DNA of 64,000 bases from G963674685 sp963674685 (GTDB lineage Bacteria > Lernaellota > Lernaellaia > JACKCT01), in the NCBI GenBank assembly GCA_963674685.2, contig CAXXWT010000009.1:124001-188000 (forward strand), in the 5' to 3' direction. The notes under the pieces are model-generated. The model made no database searches. It had not been told where the DNA came from and saw only the letters and a list, made by a program, of their open reading frames with translations. The position numbers and the translations under genes are program-made. Below, one piece after another: positions 9,305 to 17,747 of the stretch. Every line of letters starts with the position of its first letter. Positions within the stretch are counted from its first letter, which is position 1.

Positions 9305-9688
9305 ATGGGAACTGATTCCGGCATGACGATTCTCGCCATCGACGACTTTCCGACGATGAGAAGGATCGTGAAAACTTTGCTCAGGCAACTGGGCTTCAAC
9401 AATGTTCTGGAAGCTGATGACGGAGTCGACGGCCTGGAAATTGTCAAGACGCAGGGCGTGGATTTTATCATCAGCGACTGGAATATGCCGAGAATGACGG
9501 GATTGGAATTGCTCAAGGCGGTGCGCGCCGATCCGGACCTCAAGGGCATTCCCTTTCTCATGATCACCGCCGAGGCCGAAAAGGAAAACATCATCCAGGC
9601 CGTTCAGGCCGGTGTTTCCGCCTACGTTGTAAAACCTTTTACCGCGGAAGTATTGAAGCGAAAAATCGATCAAATATTCGGGTCTTAA
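9305..9688 (+). CDS. cheY: Chemotaxis response regulator CheY
   Basis: CheY is a single receiver domain that carries the phosphoryl signal from CheA to the flagellar switch. The 127-residue product has the acidic pair Asp13-Asp14, phosphoacceptor Asp58 (ISDWNMPRM), the conserved Thr in MITAEA and the Lys in VVKPF. The chosen ATG lies 6 bp after a GAGGGAG site (9292-9298); an upstream in-frame GTG at 9290 overlaps that site and is not used here. A FliA-type promoter directly precedes the gene, so it is probably expressed as a late flagellar gene. Confidence 0.95.
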   Translation: MGTDSGMTILAIDDFPTMRRIVKTLLRQLGFNNVLEADDGVDGLEIVKTQGVDFIISDWNMPRMTGLELLKAVRADPDLKGIPFLMITAEAEKENIIQAVQAGVSAYVVKPFTAEVLKRKIDQIFGS

Positions 9689-9731
9689 AGGATTCCGGAT
9701 TCCATCACGGGGATAAGGAAAGGGAAGTCCG

Positions 9732-10037
9732 ATGCCCGGACCGCTTGCGACAAATCAAATATTCGCCTCGTCGCTTCTGGTCGAGCGCGTTCAGACCGGC
9801 CAGAACAATCAGGCGGGAATCTCAGGGCACGTGAACGCCGAGATTCAGGCCAAAAAACAAAAAGACAAGCAGAAAACCGTGCCCACCTCCGAAGAATCGG
9901 AAAAAATCGGCGTCAACAAGGATCGGGAAAAAGAAAAACAGGAGCGCCGGCAGTCCGCAAAGGAAGACAAGTCCGAGGACAAGGAGCCAAAAAGCGACTC
10001 CCGTCCCGTCATTAAGCATATCGATGTAAGGGCCTAG
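9732..10037 (+). CDS. Lys/Glu-rich small protein in the flagellar cluster
   Basis: The 101-residue product is unrecognised. It has a normal-looking N-terminal 40 residues, then a highly charged, low-complexity stretch of Lys, Glu, Asp and Ser likely to be disordered or helical, and ends IKHIDVRA. A purine-rich ribosome site (GGAAAGGG) precedes the ATG. It is placed between cheY and a FliK-like gene, 7 bp before the latter, so it is likely co-transcribed with it. No function is claimed. Confidence 0.6.
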   Translation: MPGPLATNQIFASSLLVERVQTGQNNQAGISGHVNAEIQAKKQKDKQKTVPTSEESEKIGVNKDREKEKQERRQSAKEDKSEDKEPKSDSRPVIKHIDVRA

Positions 10038-10044
10038 AGATTAT

Positions 10045-11151
10045 ATGGGAGCGGATGTCGGAGTGATGACTCTGGCCCGTCCCGAGCAGGGAAAGACCGC
10101 CTACCAGGCCTATCAGCAGACATTCGAATACGGCGAGCGTCTGATGTTTCGCGTTCTCGGCAGACCGGCTGAGGGCTTGATTTCGGTGCAGGTCAAGGGG
10201 CAGGTTTTTCACGCCGAGGACCCCGGCAATTTAGAGGTCGGCAAAAGCTTCGTGGCCCGCATCGACGCCACGCAGCCACAGCTCGTTATAAAACGCCTGC
10301 CGGAAGATCAGGCTCTGGCGTTTCGCGTGTCCCAGTCCGTCGCCCCGAAGGTGTCATATCTGCCGGCGCTTGTGGAACGGATGGAGCAGTTCATGGCCCA
10401 ACTGCGGGGACTGGCCGATCAGAACACGACCGCCGGGCGCATGGTCGCCGAACTCAAATCCATTTTGAGCGCTATGCTGGATCCGCAAAAAATTACACCG
10501 GAGGGGATGAAGTCCCTTTTCACCGCGCTGGGCGCCGGGCGTCAAAGCGGCTTATGGTCACTGGCGGGGCGTTTCGCGTCGGCCTCGCTGCCGCAGACGA
10601 TCGATGCGTTATTAAAATTGCCCGCACCCGCATGGAGAGCCGCCGTCGACGCCGGCTGGTCCATGGAAAACCTGGAGTCCGTGCTGCGTGGTCTATCTTC
10701 CATGCAAAAAAGCGTGGAAATCTTAAGAGCCGCCAATATCGCGCTGTCGGACAAGGGAAACACGATATACCTGGAGTGGCCTCCGTATCACGCCGAGTCC
10801 GGACCGCTGAAGATTCTGATCCGCCGCGATTCGGGCGGCCGGGGCGCGCGCCGGAAGTCAGGCAAAGGCGAGCTGCGCGTGGATATGGAACTGACGCTGA
10901 CTTCGCTGGGGCAAGTGCGCGTGAATATGAATTACGGAAAGTCGCTGAACCTGGTTATTCAATCGGAAAGTGAAAGCCGCAAGCACCTCGAGGGCTATCG
11001 CGATAAGCTTATTCAGGGGCTGTCGGCGCTGAAAAAACCGGTTCGCGTGGAATTTACGACTTTTCCCGCGATGGATGAAAAGCTTCCCGGCCTGGCGGCT
11101 CTGCTGGGCGGGTCCCAAGGCGGCGACGGACGCCTGCATGTGAAGGCATAA
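10045..11151 (+). CDS. FliK-like flagellar hook-length control protein
   Basis: The 368-residue product ends in a domain resembling the FliK C-terminal (Flg_hook) domain: about residues 275-345 contain ELTLTSLGQVRVNMNYG and an ESRKHLEGYRDKLIQGLSAL helix, as in proteins that sense FlhB during the hook-to-filament switch. The N-terminal two thirds are alanine- and leucine-rich and unlike well-studied FliK proteins. It is followed after 1 bp by a FlhB C-terminal paralogue, a pairing seen in many flagellar operons. Function is inferred from the domain and its neighbour. Confidence 0.75.
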   Translation: MGADVGVMTLARPEQGKTAYQAYQQTFEYGERLMFRVLGRPAEGLISVQVKGQVFHAEDPGNLEVGKSFVARIDATQPQLVIKRLPEDQALAFRVSQSVAPKVSYLPALVERMEQFMAQLRGLADQNTTAGRMVAELKSILSAMLDPQKITPEGMKSLFTALGAGRQSGLWSLAGRFASASLPQTIDALLKLPAPAWRAAVDAGWSMENLESVLRGLSSMQKSVEILRAANIALSDKGNTIYLEWPPYHAESGPLKILIRRDSGGRGARRKSGKGELRVDMELTLTSLGQVRVNMNYGKSLNLVIQSESESRKHLEGYRDKLIQGLSALKKPVRVEFTTFPAMDEKLPGLAALLGGSQGGDGRLHVKA

Positions 11152-11152
11152 A

Positions 11153-11455
11153 ATGAGCGAAGAAGAAAAGAAGGAAAGAAAAAAAGCCACGGCCGTAAAA
11201 TACGACGCCGAAAAATTCAAAGCGCCGCGCCTTATCGCAAAGGGCGTGGGCCTCGTGGCGGAACGCATCCTGGAAGCCGCAAAAAAACACGACATCCCCA
11301 TACACTTCGATCCCGACCTGGCGAACCTGATATTCAAACTGCAACTGGATTCCGAAATCCCCGGCGACCTGTATCAGGCCGTCGCGGAAGTGCTGGCGGT
11401 CATCTACCGGGCCAACCGGGATAAAGCAGCCGGAATTCTTTCACATAACCGGTAA
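11153..11455 (+). CDS. FlhB C-terminal-domain paralogue (FlhX/YlqH-type)
   Basis: The 100-residue protein matches the cytoplasmic part of FlhB, with KAPRLIAKGVGLVAERILEA, HDIPIHFDPDLANLIFKLQL and the terminal helix IPGDLYQAVAEVLAVIYRAN. It has a basic, lysine-rich N-terminus in place of membrane helices and lacks the NPTH cleavage motif; the equivalent place reads TAVKYD. Such stand-alone homologues occur in other flagellated bacteria next to FliK-like genes and may substitute for the released FlhB fragment (family knowledge). It overlaps nothing and closes the flagellar cluster. Confidence 0.85.
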   Translation: MSEEEKKERKKATAVKYDAEKFKAPRLIAKGVGLVAERILEAAKKHDIPIHFDPDLANLIFKLQLDSEIPGDLYQAVAEVLAVIYRANRDKAAGILSHNR

Positions 11456-11504
11456 CTCGAAAAATATCGGTTTTCTGTTTTCAAGGGCATGCCTGATTCA
11501 GGAT

Positions 11505-12173
11505 TTATTGCTCGCCGCAAGTATCCTGATATTTCTCGCAGTATTGCTTGATTAATGTCGTTCTGCTTCCCTGGTTCTCATGGAACATGACTCCAAAAGC
11601 ATGTTTGCCTTTTGAGCCCTTGTGTTGTCTGACGACTTTGGCTTGGATTTCTTCGACTCTTTCACCGCTGGGCAGCAGGAAAGAAAATTTCACGTCGGAA
11701 CCGGCTTCGGGAATCTGGCCGTTCGCGCCGATCAATGCGCCGCTTCGCGACAGATCGAGGATGTTCCAGTTTCGGTTTTCAGGATTTTCGGCCGGAATAA
11801 ATACATTGACCCTGGGATCTTTGCGTAAAGGTTTCATCTCGACGCTTGTAGGATAATCCAACAGCCATATAGAGGCGAAGTGTTTGTGCTTTCCCAAAAG
11901 AACCGTGGGAAAACCGTAAGCCGTCCCCTCGTTGATATATCGGACGATGCATTTGCTTCCGTCGGACACGTGAGGCGCATCGCCGCTTATGGTAGGGGCC
12001 GTTGTTATCAGAACGGTATTTTCATGCCAGCCGACGATTTTCGCCTGGGTTCGCAGGCTTTGATCTTTTTTGGTGTGCAATTCAAAAAACACATTAAGGC
12101 CAACGGAAAACTTCGGTGAACAGCATTTATTGGATGACTGCGATACTTCCGTTTCCGGCTTATTTTCGGACAT
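11505..12173 (-). CDS. PilZ-domain c-di-GMP receptor (YcgR-like)
   Basis: The 222-residue protein has an N-terminal YcgR-type beta domain (about residues 20-110) and a C-terminal PilZ domain with both c-di-GMP-binding motifs: RKDPR at 117-121 and DLSRSG at 140-145. YcgR-type proteins brake or modulate the flagellar motor when c-di-GMP is high. The ATG at 12173 is preceded by a TGGAG site; a TTG four codons upstream is a poorer start. It faces the flagellar cluster and ends 50 bp from its last gene, which supports a motility role. Confidence 0.85.
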   Translation of the reverse strand: MSENKPETEVSQSSNKCCSPKFSVGLNVFFELHTKKDQSLRTQAKIVGWHENTVLITTAPTISGDAPHVSDGSKCIVRYINEGTAYGFPTVLLGKHKHFASIWLLDYPTSVEMKPLRKDPRVNVFIPAENPENRNWNILDLSRSGALIGANGQIPEAGSDVKFSFLLPSGERVEEIQAKVVRQHKGSKGKHAFGVMFHENQGSRTTLIKQYCEKYQDTCGEQ

Positions 12174-12528
12174 ATCCAACTCCAAAGCTCTAAGAGATAC
12201 CGAGAAAAAATTTAAGTGTGAGAAAGATCAATCAGGTTTTGCGATTCGACTCGCTGAACGCCCGGCTCGCATCAATACATTTTCATCAAGTTTGTCTAAC
12301 AAAATAATTCACAGAATATAAGACAAGTCAACCGAGGAGGATGAAAGATGAAATAAAAAGGATGAATCCGAGCAAAACGGGTGCGAATCATTTGCGACTT
12401 CCTCCATCCTCTTTCATTTCATGGCGGATATCTCCGTCGGTTTCCGTCGGTTTTCTTGACATTCGCCTTCGGTTGCCGAAAATGAAATCACTGCCCTTTA
12501 TGAACCGAAAATTTTAAAGACAAAGGGA
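12174..12528. other. Intergenic region between the PilZ gene and sdhC
   Basis: These 355 bp separate divergently transcribed genes and should hold promoters for both. AT-rich sequence lies near 12290-12360. A sigma-70-like candidate for sdhC is listed separately. A perfect 5-bp inverted repeat (TTCGG-TTG-CCGAA) lies inside the spacer of that candidate. No convincing open frame is present. Confidence 0.5.
12456..12484 (+). promoter_or_regulatory. Candidate sigma-70 promoter for sdhCAB
   Basis: A consensus TTGACA at 12456-12461 is followed after exactly 17 bp by AAAATG (12479-12484), a weak -10. It lies about 45 bp upstream of the sdhC start. The -35 is perfect but the -10 is poor, so this remains tentative. 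Confidence 0.3.
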
Positions 12529-13188
12529 ATGAAATTGAGTCAAAAACCCGGATTGTCCTCGATTGTGAAAAAGGAGGTCATGTCCGTGTCGGGTTTTTTA
12601 ATGCTGCTGTTTTTGGCGGCGCACCTGACCGGGAACATGACCATCTACGCCGGCGGCAAATACTTGAGCGCGTACGCCGGACATCTTCATGCCCTGGGCG
12701 TTTTCGTTTACGTCATGGAAGCGGGACTGATCCTGCTGTTCGGCGCGCATGTCGTATTCGCCCTTTGGGTCACCTGGGAAAACTGGCGCGCGAGACCCGT
12801 GAGGTACATCGTCAATCGATCCAGCGACGAACGGAGTCTTTCGTCCAAACTGGTGTTGTACACCGGTCTGGTCACTTTGCTTTTTCTGATCGTCCATCTC
12901 GTCAACTTCCGCATGGCCACGGGCGGCGACGTGGAGAAATTGACGCCCATTGTGGACCGCGTTCTTTCCAGTCCCGCGTGGGTGATTTTCTATATCGTTT
13001 CCATGATCGCCGTGGCCCTGCACGTGGCGCACGGCGTCTGGAGCGCCTTCCAGACTATCGGCTTCGGCATGACCAACGCCCGGTTCATTCGCCTGACGCG
13101 CGGCGCCGGGTTGCTGTTCAGCCTGGCCGTGGGCGTGGGATTCGGCTTTATGCCCATCGCCGTCTGGCTTTTCGGGCGACTGAGATAA
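12529..13188 (+). CDS. sdhC: Succinate dehydrogenase/fumarate reductase cytochrome b558 subunit
   Basis: This 219-residue membrane protein anchors the succinate:quinone oxidoreductase and binds heme. It has five hydrophobic segments and histidines in the pattern of the single-subunit b558 family (AAHLTGNM, AGHLHALGV, IVHLVNF, ALHVAHGVWSAFQTIG), as in Bacteroidetes and Deltaproteobacteria. The start follows an AAAGGGA site. It lies 34 bp upstream of sdhA. Confidence 0.93.
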   Translation: MKLSQKPGLSSIVKKEVMSVSGFLMLLFLAAHLTGNMTIYAGGKYLSAYAGHLHALGVFVYVMEAGLILLFGAHVVFALWVTWENWRARPVRYIVNRSSDERSLSSKLVLYTGLVTLLFLIVHLVNFRMATGGDVEKLTPIVDRVLSSPAWVIFYIVSMIAVALHVAHGVWSAFQTIGFGMTNARFIRLTRGAGLLFSLAVGVGFGFMPIAVWLFGRLR

Positions 13189-13222
13189 TACTTGGCTCCC
13201 TCAGATGCGAGGAGATGATTTT

Positions 13223-15139
13223 ATGACGAAACTCGAATCCAATATCCCCGGCGGCCCCATCGAGAGCAAATGGGATCGGCATAAGTTCGACCTGAAACTC
13301 GTGAATCCCGCCAACAAACGCAAGTTCGAAGTCATCGTCGTGGGCACGGGACTGGCCGGCGCTTCCGCCGCCGCAACCCTCGGGGAGCTTGGGTACAACG
13401 TCAAGGCCTTCTGCTATCAGGACAGTTCCCGGCGGGCTCACAGCATCGCCGCGCAGGGCGGAATCAACGCGGCCAAGAATTATCAGAACGACGGCGACAG
13501 CGTTTACCGCCTGTTTTACGACACGGTCAAAGGCGGCGACTACCGGGCCAGGGAAGCCAATGTTTACCGCCTGGCGCAATTGTCCGACGCCATCATCGAT
13601 CAATGCGTGGCGCAGGGCGTCCCCTTCGCCAGGGAGTACGGCGGTTATTTCGCCAACAGATCCTTCGGCGGCGCGCAGGTTTCGCGCACCTTTTACGCCC
13701 GCGGCCAGACAGGGCAGCAGCTTCTGCTGGGGGCCTACAGCGCCTTGTCCAGGCAGGTCGGCGCAGGGACGGTCAAGGTTTTTCCGCGCCGCGAGATGCT
13801 CGAACTCGTCGTCGTCAAAGGCAAGGCCAGGGGAATCGTTTGCAGAAATCTTGTGACCGGAAAGCTGGAAAGCTACGCGGCGCATGCGGTGATCATGGCG
13901 ACCGGCGGATACGGCAACGTATTTTTCCTGTCCACAAACGGCATCGCCTGCAACGCCACCGCCGCGTGGCGGGCGCATAAAAAGGGCGCCTTCTTCGGCA
14001 ATCCCTGTTACACGCAGATTCATCCCACCTGCCTGCCGGTGCACGGCGAGGGGCAGTCCAAGCTGACGCTCATGAGCGAAAGCCTGCGCAACGACGGACG
14101 GGTATGGGTGCCGAAAAACAAAGGCGACAAGAGGCCGCCCCGGGAGATTCCCGAGCAGGAGCGGCAATACTATCTCGAAGAGCGCTATCCGACTTTCGGC
14201 AACCTGGTGCCCCGGGACGTGGCGTCGCGGGCAGCCAAGGATATGTGCGACGCGGGCTATGGCGTCGGTCCGACCGGCCTGGCGGTTTATCTGGATTTCG
14301 CCGACGCCATCGAGCGCATCGGCAAAGAAACCGTGCGCAAGAAATACGGGAACCTCTTTCAGATGTACAACCTGATCATCGACGAGGATCCCTACAAAAC
14401 GCCCATGATGATCTACCCGGCCATCCATTACACCATGGGCGGTTTGTGGGTGGATTATAATCTGATGAGCACGATTCCCGGTCTGTTCATTTTGGGCGAA
14501 GCCAATTTCTCGGATCACGGAGCCAACCGCCTGGGCGCCAGCGCTCTCATGCAGGGTCTGGCCGACGGATACTTCGTCGTCCCCAACACGATCAGCGGTT
14601 ATCTGGCGGGCGCGGAACTTGAATCCCTGACCGAAGCGCACAAGGCGTTTCGGGACGCGGAAGGCGAGACGGCGGATCGAATCGGGAAACTGCTGGGCGC
14701 GGGCGGGAACAGAACCGTCCGTTCGTATCACAAGCAACTCGGCAAGATCATGTGGGAAGGGTGCGGCATGGCGCGCAGCGCCGAAGGCGCGCTCAAGGCG
14801 CGGGATGAAATCCGCGCCCTGCGTGATGAGTATTGGCGCAACGTCAAAGTGGCGGGAAACGCCGAAGGCTTGAATCAGGATCTGGAAAGGGCGCTGCGCG
14901 TCGCGGAATTCATGGAACTCGCGGAACTTTTAGTGATAGACGCCTACGACCGCGCCGAATCCTGCGGCGGGCATTTCCGCGTGGAAAGCAAAACCGACGA
15001 GGGTGAAGCCAAACGCGACGACGAAAACTTCATGCACGTGTCGGCTTATGAATTCACCGGCGTCGGCGCCGATCCGATATTGCATAAAGAACAGCTGACC
15101 TTCGACTACTGCAAGCCGTCGCAGCGAAGCTATAAGTAG
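13223..15139 (+). CDS. sdhA: Succinate dehydrogenase/fumarate reductase flavoprotein subunit
   Basis: The catalytic FAD subunit oxidises succinate to fumarate, or the reverse. The 638-residue product has the dinucleotide fold VVGTGLAGASAAATLGELG, the His that binds FAD covalently in RRAHSIAAQGGINAA, the active-site segment QIHPTCLPVHGEG and the FAD-binding GEANFSDHGANRLGASALMQG. The ATG at 13223 is preceded by GAGGAG at 13210-13215, so the in-frame ATG at 13205 is too far upstream. Unlike most operons of this type, sdhB does not follow directly: 463 bp of repeats intervene. Confidence 0.97.
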   Translation: MTKLESNIPGGPIESKWDRHKFDLKLVNPANKRKFEVIVVGTGLAGASAAATLGELGYNVKAFCYQDSSRRAHSIAAQGGINAAKNYQNDGDSVYRLFYDTVKGGDYRAREANVYRLAQLSDAIIDQCVAQGVPFAREYGGYFANRSFGGAQVSRTFYARGQTGQQLLLGAYSALSRQVGAGTVKVFPRREMLELVVVKGKARGIVCRNLVTGKLESYAAHAVIMATGGYGNVFFLSTNGIACNATAAWRAHKKGAFFGNPCYTQIHPTCLPVHGEGQSKLTLMSESLRNDGRVWVPKNKGDKRPPREIPEQERQYYLEERYPTFGNLVPRDVASRAAKDMCDAGYGVGPTGLAVYLDFADAIERIGKETVRKKYGNLFQMYNLIIDEDPYKTPMMIYPAIHYTMGGLWVDYNLMSTIPGLFILGEANFSDHGANRLGASALMQGLADGYFVVPNTISGYLAGAELESLTEAHKAFRDAEGETADRIGKLLGAGGNRTVRSYHKQLGKIMWEGCGMARSAEGALKARDEIRALRDEYWRNVKVAGNAEGLNQDLERALRVAEFMELAELLVIDAYDRAESCGGHFRVESKTDEGEAKRDDENFMHVSAYEFTGVGADPILHKEQLTFDYCKPSQRSYK

Positions 15140-15602
15140 GGTCTAGGGTTTAGGGTCCAGGGTCCAGGGTCTTTTAAATTCGGAATTCGGAATGCGGAAT
15201 GATCGGGTATCGGGCTTCGGGTATCGGGTTGGCAAACGCATGTGGCGAAAGCCTCCCTCGGCTACGCGGAGTTTCGCGGCGACGATCTTTCAAATTCGGA
15301 ATGTCGGAGCGGTTTCCAACCGCGACTAAGCCCGAAGGGCGAAAGAATGCAGCCCGGGGCGTGATAGACTGTCGATAAATGAGAAAAACGTCCAACTTTT
15401 GTCATTCCGACCGTAGCGAAGCGAAGTGGAGGAATCCCTTTAATGATGCGTAAATATGTGGTTAACACGTACATTTTAGCAAGGCTATAGCGCCTCTTTA
15501 AAGGGATTCCTCGACTCGCCCTAAAGGGCTCGCTCGGAATGACATGGTGTGGGTTGCTTGTTTTGGGTATTAGAGACATAACTCCTGTTTTGGAGAAGCG
15601 AA
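15140..15602. repeat. Dispersed-repeat region splitting sdhA from sdhB
   Basis: The stretch begins with a tandem hexamer-like run of GGGTCTA/GGGTCCA units (about 15139-15172). It continues with degenerate CGGAATTCGGAATG and CGGGTATCGGG words (15178-15232), a GCGGTT-TCC-AACCGC inverted repeat (15309-15323) and the palindromic MITE-like element listed separately. Related words recur at 29510-29560 and 62355-62395. No gene is seen. Confidence 0.75.
15367..15580 (-). mobile_element. Degenerate MITE-like palindromic element, second copy
   Basis: The left end GACTGTCGATAAATG (15367-15381) and the following bases match the reverse complement of the right part of the element at 17497-17635, including ACGTCCAA, GTCATTCCGACCGTAGCGAAGCGAA and the GGAATCCCTTT core. 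The core here is an inverted repeat (GAGGAATCCCTTTAA and its complement) around an extra insert of about 50 bp. The far end (TGACATGGTGTGGGTTGCTTG) still matches, but the terminal repeat has decayed, so the right boundary is approximate. Confidence 0.55.
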
Positions 15603-16352
15603 ATGAATTTGCACCTGAGAATTTGGCGTCAGCCCGACGCCGAAGCAAAAGGCAAGGCTGAAAATTACGAGATCGACAACGTCCACGCCGACTGGTCTTT
15701 TCTCGAAATGCTTGATTTTCTCAACGAGAAACTGATCCTCAAAGGCGTTGATCCCGTCGCGTTCGACAGCGATTGCCGCGAAGGCATTTGCGGGACCTGC
15801 GGCGCCGTCGTGAACGGCAAACCCCACGGCGGCCAAAAAGGCGTGACGTTGTGCCAGCTTCACATGCGCAATTTCAAAGACGGCGACACGATCGTTATCG
15901 AACCCTGGCGCTCACGCGCTTTCAAAGTGGTCAAAGACCTGATCGTGGATCGTTCGCCCTTGGACAAAATCATGCAGGCCGGCGGATTTGTTTCCGTTCG
16001 CACCGGCAGCGCCCCGAAAGCCGACGCCACGGCCGTACCGCAGGAAAACGCCGAATTGGCCATGGATGCGGCCGCTTGCATCGGGTGCGGGGCGTGCGTG
16101 GCGGCTTGCCCCAACGGATCGGCCATGCTTTTCGTATCCGCCAAAGTATCGCAGTACGCTCTGCTTCCACAGGGGCAGATCGAGCGCAAAAGGCGTGTTA
16201 TGAATATGGTTGAAGCCATGGACGAACTGGGATTCGGCAACTGTTCGAATCACGAGGAATGCGAAGCTTTTTGCCCGAAGGAAGTCTCCATCACGAACAT
16301 CGCCCGCCTCAATCGCGAGTTTCTTACGGCTAACGTCGTCGGCGAAGAATAA
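15603..16352 (+). CDS. sdhB: Succinate dehydrogenase/fumarate reductase iron-sulfur subunit
   Basis: This 249-residue subunit relays electrons from the flavin to the membrane anchor. It has an N-terminal 2Fe-2S ferredoxin domain (CREGICGTCGAVVNG near residues 59-73) and C-terminal clusters with CIGCGACVAACP and CSNHEECEAFCPKE. A GGAGAAGCGAA site precedes the ATG. It is separated from sdhA by a repeat-filled gap, so it may depend on read-through from the sdhCA promoter or on a promoter inside the repeats. Confidence 0.95.
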   Translation: MNLHLRIWRQPDAEAKGKAENYEIDNVHADWSFLEMLDFLNEKLILKGVDPVAFDSDCREGICGTCGAVVNGKPHGGQKGVTLCQLHMRNFKDGDTIVIEPWRSRAFKVVKDLIVDRSPLDKIMQAGGFVSVRTGSAPKADATAVPQENAELAMDAAACIGCGACVAACPNGSAMLFVSAKVSQYALLPQGQIERKRRVMNMVEAMDELGFGNCSNHEECEAFCPKEVSITNIARLNREFLTANVVGEE

Positions 16353-16564
16353 AGTGTAGAATCCGAGGGTGTGAAGGAAAAATCGAATGGACAAGAAGCG
16401 AGAAAGCGGGGCTGGACGCGGCCGGGTATCATGATGCGGTGACAAAGCACCTCTTTTTCCATGCCGACAACGCGCAGGCCCTCGCCGGCGCCGAAACCAT
16501 CGAAAGCGAACCCGATTTCCCTGCCGATGACGATGAAGGGGATTCGTCCTGCTGCGGTGGTTAA
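16334..16564 (+). pseudogene. Possible gene remnant after sdhB, no start codon
   Basis: One frame stays open from 16334 to a TAA at 16562-16564 and reads like protein: CEGKIEWTRSEKAGL, then an AAGYHDAVTKHLFFHADNAQ segment and an acidic tail ending DEGDSSCCGG. No ATG, GTG or TTG occurs before codon 36 (a GTG at 16439), and that GTG has no ribosome site. It could be the 3' end of a decayed gene or a chance frame. No family was recognised. Confidence 0.25.
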
Positions 16565-16651
16565 AGCTTTTAACGCGCCTTGTCGTCGCCAATGGCCTGT
16601 GACATAATTCCCTGCGCTGTTTTCAATTAACGTCTCTATCGGGAGCTTCCA

Positions 16652-17443
16652 ATGAATCGCATGATTAAAGTATCGGCCGCCGTCATCGCCGCCGCCTTGA
16701 TTTTCGCCGGCTCCTCGTTTGCCGGGGAAATGACCGCCGAGCAGATTATCGACAAAATGGAAAGCGGTTTCCAGAATGAGAATATGCTCATGCAGTTCAA
16801 GATGACGATCTACAGCAAAAGCGGGCAGACGCGGGAACGAAAACTGCGGGCGCGGATGAAAAAAGAAAACAATCTGAGCCGTTCGGTGATCTCCTTCGAG
16901 GAACCCGCCGACGTGCGCGCCGTGAAGTTTCTGGTCATCGAAAACAAGGACCGCGACGACGACCAGATGCTCTATCTGTCGTCCATCAAACGCATACGCC
17001 GAATCTCCAGTTCCCAGCGCTCGGGTTCCTTCATGGGAACGGATTTTTCCTTCAACGACCTGTCCAGCCATGATGCCGATAAGGGCAAGCACAAACGCCT
17101 GGACGATGAGAACATCGACGGAAAGCCTTGCTACGTCGTTGAAAGCATTCCCAACGATCCGGACGATTACGGATACAGCAAGGCGATCTGGTGGGTGCGA
17201 AAAGACAGTCTCGTGGCCCTGAAAGCCGATTTGTACGATCAGTCCCTGAAGCTTCAGAAAAAGATGTCGGCCTCCGATCTGGAGGAGTATAAGCCGGGGA
17301 AATGGATCGCGAAAAAGATCCTCATGGAAAACGTGCAAAAGAGCACCAAGACCGAAATCGACATCTTGAAATACAAGGCCGACGCGGATGTTCCCGACGA
17401 TTACTTCACGGAGCGTTTTTTGAAAGACGAGGCGAATCTCTAG
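16652..17443 (+). CDS. Outer-membrane lipoprotein-sorting-like periplasmic protein (LolA-like fold)
   Basis: The 263-residue product has a signal peptide (about residues 1-24, ending SSFAGE) and then a LolA/LppX-like beta-sheet domain typical of proteins annotated as outer membrane lipoprotein-sorting protein: TAEQIIDKMESGFQ, then repeated strands, SGSFMGTDFSFNDL and CYVVESIPNDPDDYGYSK. Relatives of this subfamily often sit beside DUF1302-type outer-membrane proteins and RND/MMPL exporters. Here the next gene is such a barrel, but no MMPL gene is present in the window. Confidence 0.8.
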   Translation: MNRMIKVSAAVIAAALIFAGSSFAGEMTAEQIIDKMESGFQNENMLMQFKMTIYSKSGQTRERKLRARMKKENNLSRSVISFEEPADVRAVKFLVIENKDRDDDQMLYLSSIKRIRRISSSQRSGSFMGTDFSFNDLSSHDADKGKHKRLDDENIDGKPCYVVESIPNDPDDYGYSKAIWWVRKDSLVALKADLYDQSLKLQKKMSASDLEEYKPGKWIAKKILMENVQKSTKTEIDILKYKADADVPDDYFTERFLKDEANL

Positions 17444-17496
17444 TTCGATATTGCCTGTGAAACACAGCAAGGTAGTCATTAGCCCACAGCTGCCGA

Positions 17497-17635
17497 GACT
17501 GTCGATAAATGGAAAAAGTGAGCAACTTACACCATGTCATTCTGAGCGAGCCCTTGAGGGTGAGTCGAGGAATCCCTTTTCGCTTCGCTACGGTCGGAAT
17601 GACAAAATTTGGACGTTTTCCATTTATCAACAGTC
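17497..17635. mobile_element. 139-bp MITE-like element with 20-bp terminal inverted repeats
   Basis: The left end at 17497-17516 and the reverse complement of the right end at 17616-17635 agree at 19 of 20 positions, starting GACTGT-GATAAATGGAAAA. The interior is itself an imperfect palindrome (TGTCATTCTGAGCGAGC against GGTCGGAATGACA). It has no coding capacity of its own and resembles a miniature inverted-repeat element. No obvious target-site duplication is visible. A diverged copy in opposite orientation lies at 15367-15580. Confidence 0.75.
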
Positions 17636-17747
17636 TGTTGCGCTATGGGCAATGGCTCCTTTGCCTTTGCGGGCAATTTGTTTTCCACAATACCTTTGGA
17701 AAGTCGTTAAAACTCACAAGCTTCCTAGATGTCATGCAGAATCAACA

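Noticed and set aside
17451..17747. N-terminal 99-codon extension of the DUF1302-like protein
   Set aside because: It is translated MITE-like DNA and flanks; the signal peptide begins at the ATG 17748.
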